Origin: an uncultured Candidatus Melainabacteria bacterium
GTDB taxonomy: Bacteria > Cyanobacteriota > Vampirovibrionia > Gastranaerophilales > Gastranaerophilaceae
Assembly: GCA_934693215.1 (NCBI GenBank)
Contig: CAKUVB010000019.1
Span: forward strand, 1 to 16,142
Length of the DNA: 16,142 bases
Direction: 5' to 3'
A program made the position numbers and the translations under genes. The notes beneath the pieces were generated by a model, which was not told the origin of the DNA, did no database searches, and was given only the letters and a program-made list of their open reading frames with translations. Of this stretch, positions 1-6,208 are shown one piece after another (the first letter of the stretch is position 1; every line of letters starts with the position of its first letter).

Positions 1-77
1 TGGTCGGGATGACACGATTTGAACGTGCGACCCCCTCGTCCCAAGCGAGGTGCGCTACCAAGCTGCGCCACATCCCG
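1..77 (-). tRNA. tRNA-Pro (anticodon UGG)
   Basis: Read on the minus strand, the sequence folds into a full cloverleaf. There is a perfect 7-bp acceptor stem (CGGGATG at 77-71 with CATCCCG at 11-5), a D arm containing the TTGGTAGCGC core, a 5-bp anticodon stem CCTCG/CGAGG with loop CTTGGGA giving anticodon TGG, and a T arm with GTTCAAAT. The discriminator base is A (position 4) and the 3' CCA is encoded (positions 3-1). The C1-G72 first pair is typical of bacterial tRNA-Pro. The gene reads CCN proline codons, mainly CCA. A GATAAT hexamer at 92-87 could be a -10 box placing the transcript start a few bases upstream, but no convincing -35 is visible. Confidence 0.97.
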
Positions 78-284
78 AGGCCTTTGATTATCGTCTTGTA
101 GCGCACCTACGGTGCTTCCTCTCAGAAAATGATACTTAATCATTTTCTTCGGCAGAGTCAATCTGTGCCACAATCCGAAAACTACATTATTCCATAAGCT
201 ATAAACTAAGCTCTGAAACTATATTAAATTATCAAGTAACTTTATATTATATTAAACATAATCTAAGGTCAAGCAAAATTATGT
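78..284. other. Intergenic stretch with hairpin-forming, tRNA-proximal segment
   Basis: No gene is visible here. Positions about 90-180 are clearly richer in G and C than the surrounding AT-rich spacer and contain two hairpins: GCACC-tac-GGTGC (103-107/111-115), and a 10-bp perfect stem AGAAAATGAT/ATCATTTTCT (124-133/139-148) with a 5-nt loop. CTCT/AGAG (119-122/154-157) can add flanking pairs to the second. On the minus strand the 3' part (about 176-150) resembles the first 26 nt of the tRNA-Pro (CGGATTGTGGCACAG against CGGGATGTGGCGCAG), but no T arm or anticodon arm follows. It could be a decayed tRNA, the leader of the tRNA transcript, or an unnamed structured RNA. The rest (181-284) is plain AT-rich spacer. 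Confidence 0.4.
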
Positions 285-455
285 CTAAATTTCACTATTT
301 ATTTTTGAATGCTCAATAGTTTCTTCCAATTTGTTAGAAGAATACTTACTTTTGTTCATAAAAGCAGTTAATGTTGCTTGAAGTTTTAAATTTTTTTCAT
401 ACGTTCCTGGAAATAATTTCTTGTAAACAGGATTAGATAAATTTTGATTATTCAT
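285..455 (-). CDS. Small hypothetical protein, 56 aa
   Basis: This is an unrecognised short gene, proposed because an ATG at 455 follows a good ribosome binding site (AAGGTG, about 5 nt upstream) and opens a 56-codon frame ending in TAG at 287-285. The product starts MNNQNLSNPVYKKLFPG and ends with a Lys/Glu/Ser-rich tail (KLEETIEHSKINSEI). It is hydrophilic, with no signal peptide, membrane segment or cysteine, and the middle (about residues 19-50) could form one amphipathic helix. It is the last gene of the minus-strand cluster, 82 bp after the 86-aa gene and transcribed the same way. No clear terminator follows. Function is unknown. The main doubt is its short length; the ribosome binding site and ordinary amino-acid composition argue for a real gene. 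Confidence 0.6.
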   Translation of the reverse strand: MNNQNLSNPVYKKLFPGTYEKNLKLQATLTAFMNKSKYSSNKLEETIEHSKINSEI

Positions 456-537
456 ACTTTCACCTTACAATTATTTTATAACATAAAAATCAAACATGTG
501 ATTGATTATTTAATAATTGTATATTGTTTTAAATAAT

Positions 538-798
538 TTAAACTGGTTTTTTCTTATGTCCGATTCCATGCATTGTTTTTAAAAGAAGTACATGTGCAAT
601 TGCTGCAACTAACGCAACTGCTGCCGCAACTTTGTGGACAATTCGATTATGTCTAAATCCTGATACTCCAGCAACAATACCACCACCTATAGCCGTATAC
701 CCGGTTATTGGTATCATACTATATCGGTTTATTGGTTTTCTTTTTGAATTAGAAACACCATGAAAAGATATTCCCGCAACAATAGGATTAACTCGCAT
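538..798 (-). CDS. Small membrane protein of unknown function, 86 aa
   Basis: Unrecognised. The ATG at 798 is preceded by GAAGGTGA at a good distance, so the start is well supported. The product has a short N-terminal segment (MRVNPIVAGISFHGV), a basic stretch (about 18-25, SKRKPINR), a glycine-rich hydrophobic segment (about 28-47, containing GGGIVAG) and an alanine/valine-rich hydrophobic segment (about 55-73). It ends with a basic tail (GHKKKP). Two membrane helices joined by a short basic loop are the likely topology, with the cationic ends probably cytoplasmic. It lies 35 bp after the TPR gene and is probably co-transcribed with it. A TATAAT at 827-822 might give a weak internal promoter, but no good -35 accompanies it. 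No family or function can be named. Confidence 0.75.
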   Translation of the reverse strand: MRVNPIVAGISFHGVSNSKRKPINRYSMIPITGYTAIGGGIVAGVSGFRHNRIVHKVAAAVALVAAIAHVLLLKTMHGIGHKKKPV

Positions 799-833
799 AA
801 AATCACCTTCTATCTTTTACCATTATAATATTT

Positions 834-1634
834 TTATTCTACAACATAATCCTTTATTTCGTCTAGTTTATTTTTTGCATCTTTATTTGCAGGATTGATA
901 TCCAATGTTTTTATAAAATCTTTTCTCGCTTTTTCATATTGTTTTTGAACGAAATAAGTAAGTCCTCGATGTAAGTATGCGAGTTCATAAAACCTATCAA
1001 GGCTAATTGCATAAGAATAATCTTCTATAGCTTCTTCATATCGTTCCAGCTTACACAAAGTTAATCCTCTGTTATAATAAGCATCAGCGGCATATTTATC
1101 TACTTTTATTGCGTTGTTATAGTCATCTATTGCACCTTGATAATCTTTGTTTTTATCTTTTGCAACACCTCTATTAACATAAGCTTTTGTATATTTTTTA
1201 TCAACTTTTATTCCTTTTGTATAATCTTCAATAGCTCCTTGTAGATTTCCGCATGTTTCTTTCACTAACCCTCTACCAACATAGGATTTTGCATCTTTTG
1301 GTTTTAGATGTATTGCTTTTGTATAGTTTTCAAGAGAGTTGTCATAATTTTTTAGAATATATTGCATTCTTCCGATACTATAATAAATATTATGGTTGTT
1401 AGGTTCATATTTTTCTGCGTTCTCATAATCTGAAAGTGCATCATTATAATTTCCAACCATAAAATTTAGATACCCTCGTTGAATATATAATTTTGCGTTT
1501 TCCGGATTTCGTTCAAGTTTTTTATTGCATTTTCTAAGTTGTTTTATTATTTGAAAATCAGAATGTTCATATCCCAACGCAGAACTAAAACATAGAACAA
1601 AACATAATAAACTCACAATTAATTTATTTTTCAT
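834..1634 (-). CDS. Secreted TPR-repeat protein, 266 aa
   Basis: The protein has a Sec-type signal peptide (basic MKNK, hydrophobic core to about residue 18, likely cleavage after SSALG at residue 21) followed by about six consecutive 34-residue tetratricopeptide repeats filling the rest of the chain. Each repeat shows the usual A/G..Y..RG.....Y..A..DY..AI..D/P pattern, for example DAKSYVGRGLVKE and AADAYYNRGLTLCK. TPR arrays form a curved helical scaffold that binds peptides or proteins, so this is probably a periplasmic or surface-exposed scaffold; no enzyme domain is present. GAGGAG directly before the ATG at 1634 supports the start. It follows the other TPR gene by 46 bp on the same strand, and the two share architecture and repeat sequence, suggesting tandem duplication. 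The exact partner cannot be told from sequence. Confidence 0.9.
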   Translation of the reverse strand: MKNKLIVSLLCFVLCFSSALGYEHSDFQIIKQLRKCNKKLERNPENAKLYIQRGYLNFMVGNYNDALSDYENAEKYEPNNHNIYYSIGRMQYILKNYDNSLENYTKAIHLKPKDAKSYVGRGLVKETCGNLQGAIEDYTKGIKVDKKYTKAYVNRGVAKDKNKDYQGAIDDYNNAIKVDKYAADAYYNRGLTLCKLERYEEAIEDYSYAISLDRFYELAYLHRGLTYFVQKQYEKARKDFIKTLDINPANKDAKNKLDEIKDYVVE

Positions 1635-1680
1635 AACTCCTCACTATTTATTCGCCTGTTAAGAATCTTATTTTTAGGTT

Positions 1681-2700
1681 TTATTGTGGCAAATAATATT
1701 TTAACCATGGTAATTCTTTATATTTTGGCAAATATTCCGGATTTAATTTCAATGCTTTTAAACAATCATACACAGCATCTTTAGTTTGTCCGCCAATGTG
1801 CATTCTTGACAAAGCTCTGTTATTATAAGCTTCTGCATCATTTGGGTTCAAAGAAATATAAATAGAATAATCTTTAACTGCTTTTTCGTAGTTTTTGTTT
1901 GAATACTCAATCATTGCACGATTAAAATAAGCTTGTGCAAATTTATTATCAAGCTCAATTGCTTTAGAAAAATCTCTCGATGCACCATTCAAATCATTCA
2001 GTTGGATTTTTACATGCCCTCTATCATAATAAGCACTTGCAAGTTTTGGTTCTAATTTAATAGCTTTGTCAAAATCGTCTATAGCACCTTTATAATCTTC
2101 CAAATATGCTTTAGCATGGGCTCTTTCTCTGAAACCATCATCTATTTTGTCATCAAGTTTTATTGCCTTATCAAAATCATCTAATGCACCTTTAAAATCT
2201 TTAAGGTTTAACTTTGCAATACCTCTGTTGCAATACGCATCATAAATACTATCATCTAACGAAATAGCTTTATCAAAATCAGCTATTGCACCTCGATAAT
2301 CATGAATAGAAGTTTTTGCAGTTCCACGATTACAATACGCAGTGACAGAATCAGGTTCAAGTTCTATTGTTTTAGTAAAATCAACAACAGCACCTTTGTA
2401 ATCTTTTATTGCAAATTTAGCATTCCCACGCATAAAATATGTTTCGCTTACATCAGGATATTTTTTCAAGACAACAGAATAGTCTTGTATAGCTTCTTTG
2501 TACATGCCAAGATTATATTCAGCATCAGCACGTTTGTGATATGAAGAAAAATTGTTTGGATTTTTTTCAATAACAGAAGTACATTTTTCTATTTGTTTTT
2601 GCCATTTGTCTACACTAACAGGTTCAGAAAATACAGTTTGTGAACCATATACACACAGTAATAGAAACAGTCCTAAGGCTATTTTTTGTACAGTTTTCAT
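1681..2700 (-). CDS. Secreted TPR-repeat protein, 339 aa
   Basis: The protein begins with a signal peptide (MKTVQK, then a leucine-rich core, probable cleavage near TVFS/EPV at residue 25) and then consists of about eight tetratricopeptide repeats from residue 45 to the end. The central repeats are very alike (YKGAIDDFDKAIKLEPK, FKGALDDFDKAIKLDDK, YRGAIADFDKAISLDD), so the DNA at about 2040-2400 is itself an imperfect 102-bp tandem repeat that could change length by recombination. This is an exported scaffold for protein-protein contacts without a catalytic domain. AGGAG lies about 11 nt before the ATG at 2700, a rather long spacing. It sits 27 bp after pheA, so it is probably on the same transcript, although no functional link to phenylalanine synthesis is evident. 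It is the likely paralogue of the next TPR gene. Confidence 0.92.
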   Translation of the reverse strand: MKTVQKIALGLFLLLCVYGSQTVFSEPVSVDKWQKQIEKCTSVIEKNPNNFSSYHKRADAEYNLGMYKEAIQDYSVVLKKYPDVSETYFMRGNAKFAIKDYKGAVVDFTKTIELEPDSVTAYCNRGTAKTSIHDYRGAIADFDKAISLDDSIYDAYCNRGIAKLNLKDFKGALDDFDKAIKLDDKIDDGFRERAHAKAYLEDYKGAIDDFDKAIKLEPKLASAYYDRGHVKIQLNDLNGASRDFSKAIELDNKFAQAYFNRAMIEYSNKNYEKAVKDYSIYISLNPNDAEAYNNRALSRMHIGGQTKDAVYDCLKALKLNPEYLPKYKELPWLKYYLPQ

Positions 2701-2727
2701 AAAACACTTTCTCCTACAAAGGTATTC

Positions 2728-3585
2728 TTATATTCGTTCGTATGAACCCATGAATTTATAATATGTTGTGTGAGATTGCAAAGCTTTTAGAGCTTCTTGA
2801 ACTTTCTCATCATCAATATGTCCTTGTATATCCATAAATAAAATGTATTCATTAATATCCATTTTATTAGGAGTAGCATGAATATAAGAAATATTTATAT
2901 TACGACTTGCTAATTCTTGAACAATTCCGAATAATGCTCCAGGTTTATCTTCAACTCTTATTGCGATTGAAGATGTACTATGTTCAGAAGGCTTAGTTTT
3001 TAGTTTACCTATCATAATGAATTTTGTTTGGTTATTTTTATCATTATTAATATTAGGATTTAAAATATTGAGATTATAAATTTCAGCAGTTTTTTCTGTA
3101 CCAATAATCGCATAAGTAAGATTATACGAGTTTAATAATCGTGCAGATTCTTCTATGCTGGTAGTATTTATAACATTTAAGTGTAGTGGTAATTCATTTT
3201 GGATATATTCACTACATTTTGCAATAGCTGGAGACGGTGCAATTAAGCCTGAGATATTGTATATTTCACTATTCTTTGATAATAAACAATTATTTGATGG
3301 CAAAATAGTTTCTGCAAGAATATGTAACCCACTACCAGAAGTTATTAAATTATCTGTAGTTTGTCTAACAATACCTTCTTTTGCATTTTCAACAGGAATT
3401 ACCCCAACAGCCTCATCATCTGTATCAACATACTTAATAATTTCATCAATTGTTCTAAAAGGCATTTGATATCCTTTTAAATCATATTTGGCACAAAAGA
3501 AATCTTTAGCCATTTCGGTAAAAGAGCCACTCGTTCCTAAATACGCAACAGTTTTTACATTTTCTGAATTAAGTAGTTTATCCAT
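2728..3585 (-). CDS. pheA: Prephenate dehydratase with C-terminal ACT domain (divergent)
   Basis: The enzyme family converts prephenate to phenylpyruvate, the step committed to phenylalanine, in the cytoplasm. The product (285 aa) has a dehydratase domain at about 12-195 and an ACT regulatory domain at about 205-280 (VEDKPGALFGIVQELASRNINI). Family signatures seen: VAYLGTSGSFTE (13-24), VIPVENAKEGIV (62-73) and QTKFIMIG (186-193), the last holding the catalytic threonine of the usual TRF motif. Three motifs are altered: TRF is TKF, the SHPQ region reads APSP (116-119), and the ESRP phenylalanine-binding motif of the ACT domain reads HATP (236-239), so feedback control may differ. A longer reading frame starts at 3645, but its first 20 residues overlap the upstream gene and are not family-like. 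The ATG at 3585, with AGGA upstream, fits the family N-terminus. No chorismate mutase domain is present, so the protein is monofunctional. Confidence 0.88.
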   Translation of the reverse strand: MDKLLNSENVKTVAYLGTSGSFTEMAKDFFCAKYDLKGYQMPFRTIDEIIKYVDTDDEAVGVIPVENAKEGIVRQTTDNLITSGSGLHILAETILPSNNCLLSKNSEIYNISGLIAPSPAIAKCSEYIQNELPLHLNVINTTSIEESARLLNSYNLTYAIIGTEKTAEIYNLNILNPNINNDKNNQTKFIMIGKLKTKPSEHSTSSIAIRVEDKPGALFGIVQELASRNINISYIHATPNKMDINEYILFMDIQGHIDDEKVQEALKALQSHTTYYKFMGSYERI

Positions 3586-3605
3586 AAATAAATTCCTATA
3601 ATATA

Positions 3606-4226
3606 TTATAACGGTACATAGCCTGAATAAATTAAACTTGACCAACCATCAAAATAACTGATTTGGGTTGCACTACCGGTTTTGATAAGTATTCTAGATT
3701 GTTTTTCTGGCGGAATACCAAGAGTTGTTGCAACTACTGATTGAATAACATTAGCACCCGTTACAACAATAACTCTGTTGCCAAGATTTTGTTCAATAAT
3801 ATTATGAACAGTTTTATCCACTCTTTTGTTAAAATCAACAATAGATTCACCATTTTCTGGAGTTGTAGCAATTATGCTAGGAATACCGTCTTCGTAATGA
3901 AGATTATATTTTTCTACAATACTGTCAAAAGTTAAACCATTCCAATCACCCCAATTACGAGAGTTTAATTCTTCTATAACTTCAAACTCTTGTTTGAATA
4001 CCTTTGCAATCATTTGAGCAGATTGGATACAACGTGTTGCCGGGCTTGAATAAATCTTATCACTACGAACACCACGTTTTCTTATATATTCGCAAATATT
4101 TCTAATTTCTTCTTGTCCTTTTTCTTCTAGTGGAGGGTAGTTCTCTTGACTACATAATCTATAATCATCAGAATAAATTGTTGCACCATGTGCCACGTAT
4201 GTTATTTTACATTTTCTTTTAAGCAT
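3606..4226 (-). CDS. Histidine-phosphatase-fold protein with degenerate active site
   Basis: This 206-aa protein has the layout of the phosphoglycerate mutase/histidine phosphatase superfamily: a first strand with the RHG-like motif (VAHGATIYS, 11-19), SSPATRCIQSAQMIA (60-74), WGDWNGLTFDSI (92-103), PENGESIVDFNKRV (123-136) and the second core motif VVTGANVIQSV (154-164). In active members the core is RHG, an acidic residue before GxWEG, and a second histidine in VSHGG. Here the Arg of RHG is Ala12, the acid position is Ser89 and the second His is Gly157; only His13 and Arg65 remain. A non-catalytic ligand-binding or regulatory role is therefore likely, though altered chemistry cannot be excluded. 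GAGGTAA precedes the ATG at 4226. It heads the minus-strand cluster and ends 20 bp before pheA, so the two are probably co-expressed. Confidence 0.85.
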   Translation of the reverse strand: MLKRKCKITYVAHGATIYSDDYRLCSQENYPPLEEKGQEEIRNICEYIRKRGVRSDKIYSSPATRCIQSAQMIAKVFKQEFEVIEELNSRNWGDWNGLTFDSIVEKYNLHYEDGIPSIIATTPENGESIVDFNKRVDKTVHNIIEQNLGNRVIVVTGANVIQSVVATTLGIPPEKQSRILIKTGSATQISYFDGWSSLIYSGYVPL

Positions 4227-4250
4227 AATCTTACCTCTATATTTATATAT

Positions 4251-4279
4251 ATTATAACATACATATTAAGTAATGCGAA
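4251..4279 (-). promoter_or_regulatory. Vegetative (sigma-70 type) promoter of the minus-strand cluster
   Basis: A perfect TATAAT -10 (4256-4251) lies 17 bp from a TTCGCA -35 (4279-4274, four of six matches to TTGACA). It sits about 25 bp upstream of the histidine-phosphatase-like gene start at 4226. The short spacing of the genes that follow suggests that it drives that gene, pheA and the TPR genes. Confidence 0.6.
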
Positions 4280-4423
4280 AATGACTAATATATGAGGGTG
4301 TATATTATATATTATGGATTTTATTATAGAAAACAGTAAAAATATAACGAGGCTAAAACTCACTAAAATCAATACTTTTAATTTTTCTTCTCATACGTAT
4401 GGTTGATATATTGAACAACAAAT

Positions 4424-4450
4424 TAAAGCTAAAAAAAATTTTGCCGTTAT
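4424..4450 (+). promoter_or_regulatory. Sigma-28 (FliA) promoter of the flagellin gene
   Basis: TAAAGCTA (4424-4431), 11 bp, then GCCGTTAT (4443-4450). This matches the established FliA consensus TAAAGTTT-N11-GCCGATAA in spacing and in the key TAAAG and GCCG cores. It is placed about 43 bp before the flagellin ATG. It implies late-class flagellar control, after hook completion and release of FliA by FlgM, if that circuit exists here. Confidence 0.85.
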
Positions 4451-4492
4451 CAGAACCATAATACGAATAACGAATATTGAAAGGAGACAGTT

Positions 4493-5497
4493 ATGAGTCT
4501 AAGTATTAACACAAACGTTATTTCATTATCGGTTCAGAGAAGTTTTAACTCTACAACTACGAATATGAATGAAGCGATGAAAAAAATGACAACAGGTTTT
4601 AAAATCAATTCAGCAGCAGATGATGCAGCTGGTTATGGGGTTGTAAAGAAAATGGAATCCGTATTAAGTACATACGATGTTGCTGAAACAAACGGACAAA
4701 TGGGTTCTAGTTTATTACAAACTCAAGAAGGTGTTTTGGAAATCATTAGTAGTTACTTCCAACGTATTAGAGATTTGACAGAACAAGCAGCAAACGGAAC
4801 TTATGCAACATCTTCAAGACAAGCAATCGCATCAGAAGTTGCACAAAGAATGAGCGAAATTAACCGTTTATGTGATGTAACAGATTTCAACGGCTTGAAA
4901 TTGTTAGATGGTTCTCAAACAGATGGTGTTAACCTTCAAGTTGGTATCAATTCAGGTGATGAAAACGTAATTCTTCTTGATAAATCATTATTTGCAAGTG
5001 CTAAAATTACTTCATTAATGCAATTTGCAACAAATGCAGGTCAGTCAGCTGCAAATGGTGCAAAATCAGCTACCAATAAATATGAAGGAAAAGATGGTAA
5101 ATTCTACGAAAGTGCAATGATTGCTCAATTAGCAGATGATGGTCTTGCAACAAATGGTAAAATTGATGTGAATAAGCTTACAATTACAGCTCTTTGTAAC
5201 TCAGTATTTAAAAATGACAATTCAGCTCGTGCATTCTTAGATACAGTAGATATTGCAGTAGATGATGTTACTCAAAGAGCAACTGAAATCGGGTCTTATA
5301 TGAACAGAGTTGATTCTGCAGTTGAAAGTTTAGCAGTACAAGCAGATAATTTAACAGAAGCAAAATCATTAATTAAAGATGCTGATATTGCAGAAGTTTC
5401 ATCTGAATATATTTCACAACAAATTCTTCAACAAGCAGGTGCGACAATGTTAACAACTGCTAACCAAGTACCAAGTATTGCTTTGAACTTAATCTAA
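4493..5497 (+). CDS. fliC: Flagellin
   Basis: Filament subunit of the flagellum, exported through the flagellar type III apparatus without a signal peptide. The 334-aa product has a classic N-terminal D0/D1 region (INTNVISLSVQRSFN at 5-19, then TTGFKINSAADDAAG at 33-47 and QRIRDLTEQAANGT at 90-103) and a C-terminal D1/D0 region (IGSYMNRVDSAVESL, then ADIAEVSSEYISQQILQQAG and NQVPSIALNLI at the end). The surface-exposed middle, about residues 165-250, is short, so the filament lacks large D2/D3 domains. AAGGAG, 6 nt before the ATG, fixes the start. The residues matching the Salmonella TLR5 contact positions Arg90, Leu94 and Glu114 are kept (here Arg91, Leu95, Glu115). The gene stands alone under a sigma-28 promoter, and no other flagellar structural gene is recognisable in the window. 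Confidence 0.97.
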   Translation: MSLSINTNVISLSVQRSFNSTTTNMNEAMKKMTTGFKINSAADDAAGYGVVKKMESVLSTYDVAETNGQMGSSLLQTQEGVLEIISSYFQRIRDLTEQAANGTYATSSRQAIASEVAQRMSEINRLCDVTDFNGLKLLDGSQTDGVNLQVGINSGDENVILLDKSLFASAKITSLMQFATNAGQSAANGAKSATNKYEGKDGKFYESAMIAQLADDGLATNGKIDVNKLTITALCNSVFKNDNSARAFLDTVDIAVDDVTQRATEIGSYMNRVDSAVESLAVQADNLTEAKSLIKDADIAEVSSEYISQQILQQAGATMLTTANQVPSIALNLI

Positions 5498-5535
5498 TCA
5501 TAGCAATTAATATATAACTAATGTTCCTTTCAATA

Positions 5536-5584
5536 GTAGACCGATACGGTATATGCCGTATCGGTCTACACATATATTAATGTG
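5536..5584 (+). terminator. 14-bp palindrome and second hairpin after flagellin
   Basis: A perfect inverted repeat, GTAGACCGATACGG (5536-5549) against CCGTATCGGTCTAC (5556-5569) with a 6-nt loop, lies 39 bp after the flagellin stop. It is followed at once by a smaller hairpin, CACAT/ATGTG (5569-5573/5580-5584). There is no T-run after either stem, so it is not a canonical intrinsic terminator. It may stabilise the 3' end of the abundant flagellin mRNA or terminate with help. Confidence 0.6.
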
Positions 5585-5611
5585 TATGTTACAATATGTA
5601 AAAAAGATGAT

Positions 5612-5659
5612 TAAAGTTAGGCAATTATTTCTGCCCATAAAACTTTATCATAGTATAAT
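5612..5659 (+). promoter_or_regulatory. Possible promoter(s) of the 99-aa gene
   Basis: TAAAGTTA (5612-5619) and GCCCATAA (5633-5640) each match a sigma-28 half-site at seven of eight positions, but the spacing is 13 bp instead of 11. A perfect TATAAT (5654-5659), without a good -35, lies about 20 bp before the ATG at 5680. Either could drive the gene; the sigma-28 reading is tentative. Confidence 0.4.
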
Positions 5660-5679
5660 AGTGTGTAGAGGTTACATCA

Positions 5680-5979
5680 ATGTTCGAAAATTTAAAGTTA
5701 ATTCAAAAACTTAAAAAGATAGACCCCAAAGCTATGTGGTTAAGTTTTGCGAATTCGCAAAAAAGTCACCGCAAAGAATATGTTGAGATGTTAACCGATA
5801 ACAAAGAAATTCAAACTCTTTCTGACGAGAGAAGGTTGGAAGCAATGGTCAGAGAACAATTAAAGTCAGAATTTCCTAATATAGAAAATTCTGCAAGTTA
5901 TGAACTTCTTGTTGATGCTGTTGTTCATAACATCAAGAAAAAACAGCTTCAAGCCACAGATGACATAAAATTTGAATAG
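5680..5979 (+). CDS. Hypothetical protein, 99 aa
   Basis: Unrecognised. GAGGT lies about 8 nt before the ATG at 5680. The product is hydrophilic and predicted mainly helical, with lysine-rich ends (MFENLKLIQKLKKID near the start, HNIKKKQLQ near the end), a tryptophan at residue 19 and no cysteine, signal peptide or membrane segment. The middle (about 38-75) alternates acidic and basic residues (DERRLEAMVREQLKSEF). It is a stand-alone unit between the flagellin hairpin and a strong intrinsic terminator. The possible sigma-28-like element upstream and its place after flagellin raise the idea of a flagellum-related cytoplasmic helper, but no chaperone family is recognisable and this is only a hypothesis. 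Confidence 0.8.
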   Translation: MFENLKLIQKLKKIDPKAMWLSFANSQKSHRKEYVEMLTDNKEIQTLSDERRLEAMVREQLKSEFPNIENSASYELLVDAVVHNIKKKQLQATDDIKFE

Positions 5980-6000
5980 TGAATTGTCATCAAATAGTCT

Positions 6001-6029
6001 AAAAAGCGGGATTTATTCCCGCTTTTTTT
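6001..6029 (+). terminator. Rho-independent terminator of the 99-aa gene
   Basis: AAAAAGCGGG (6001-6010), 7-nt loop, CCCGCTTTTT (6018-6027), within a run of seven T (6023-6029). The stem is 10 bp with a strong G/C core. It lies 21 bp after the stop at 5979. Confidence 0.95.
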
Positions 6030-6208
6030 AGTTCGTGAGTAGAAAATAGTATTTTTTTATTGTAACTTAATGTTAAAACCAATTTTATTGGGTTGAAATT
6101 AAGTAAAGATGAGTAATATAACAAAATATCACATAAACGACAAGGCAAATTTTAATAATGTTTTGTTTTTAGATATATGTAGGTCATTGGAAGTAAAGGA
6201 AGGTCAGA

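Noticed and set aside
150..180. Second tRNA gene next to tRNA-Pro
   Set aside because: Only the first part resembles a tRNA; there is no T arm, no matching acceptor strand and no plausible anticodon arm.
2040..2400. Possible CRISPR-like array because of regularly spaced similar units
   Set aside because: The about 102-bp periodicity is the TPR codon repeat of a protein-coding gene, and units are imperfect and contiguous rather than short repeats with unique spacers.
3586..3645. N-terminal extension of pheA by 20 residues
   Set aside because: It overlaps the upstream gene by 40 bp and its residues do not match the family; the ATG at 3585 has AGGA upstream and fits the family N-terminus.
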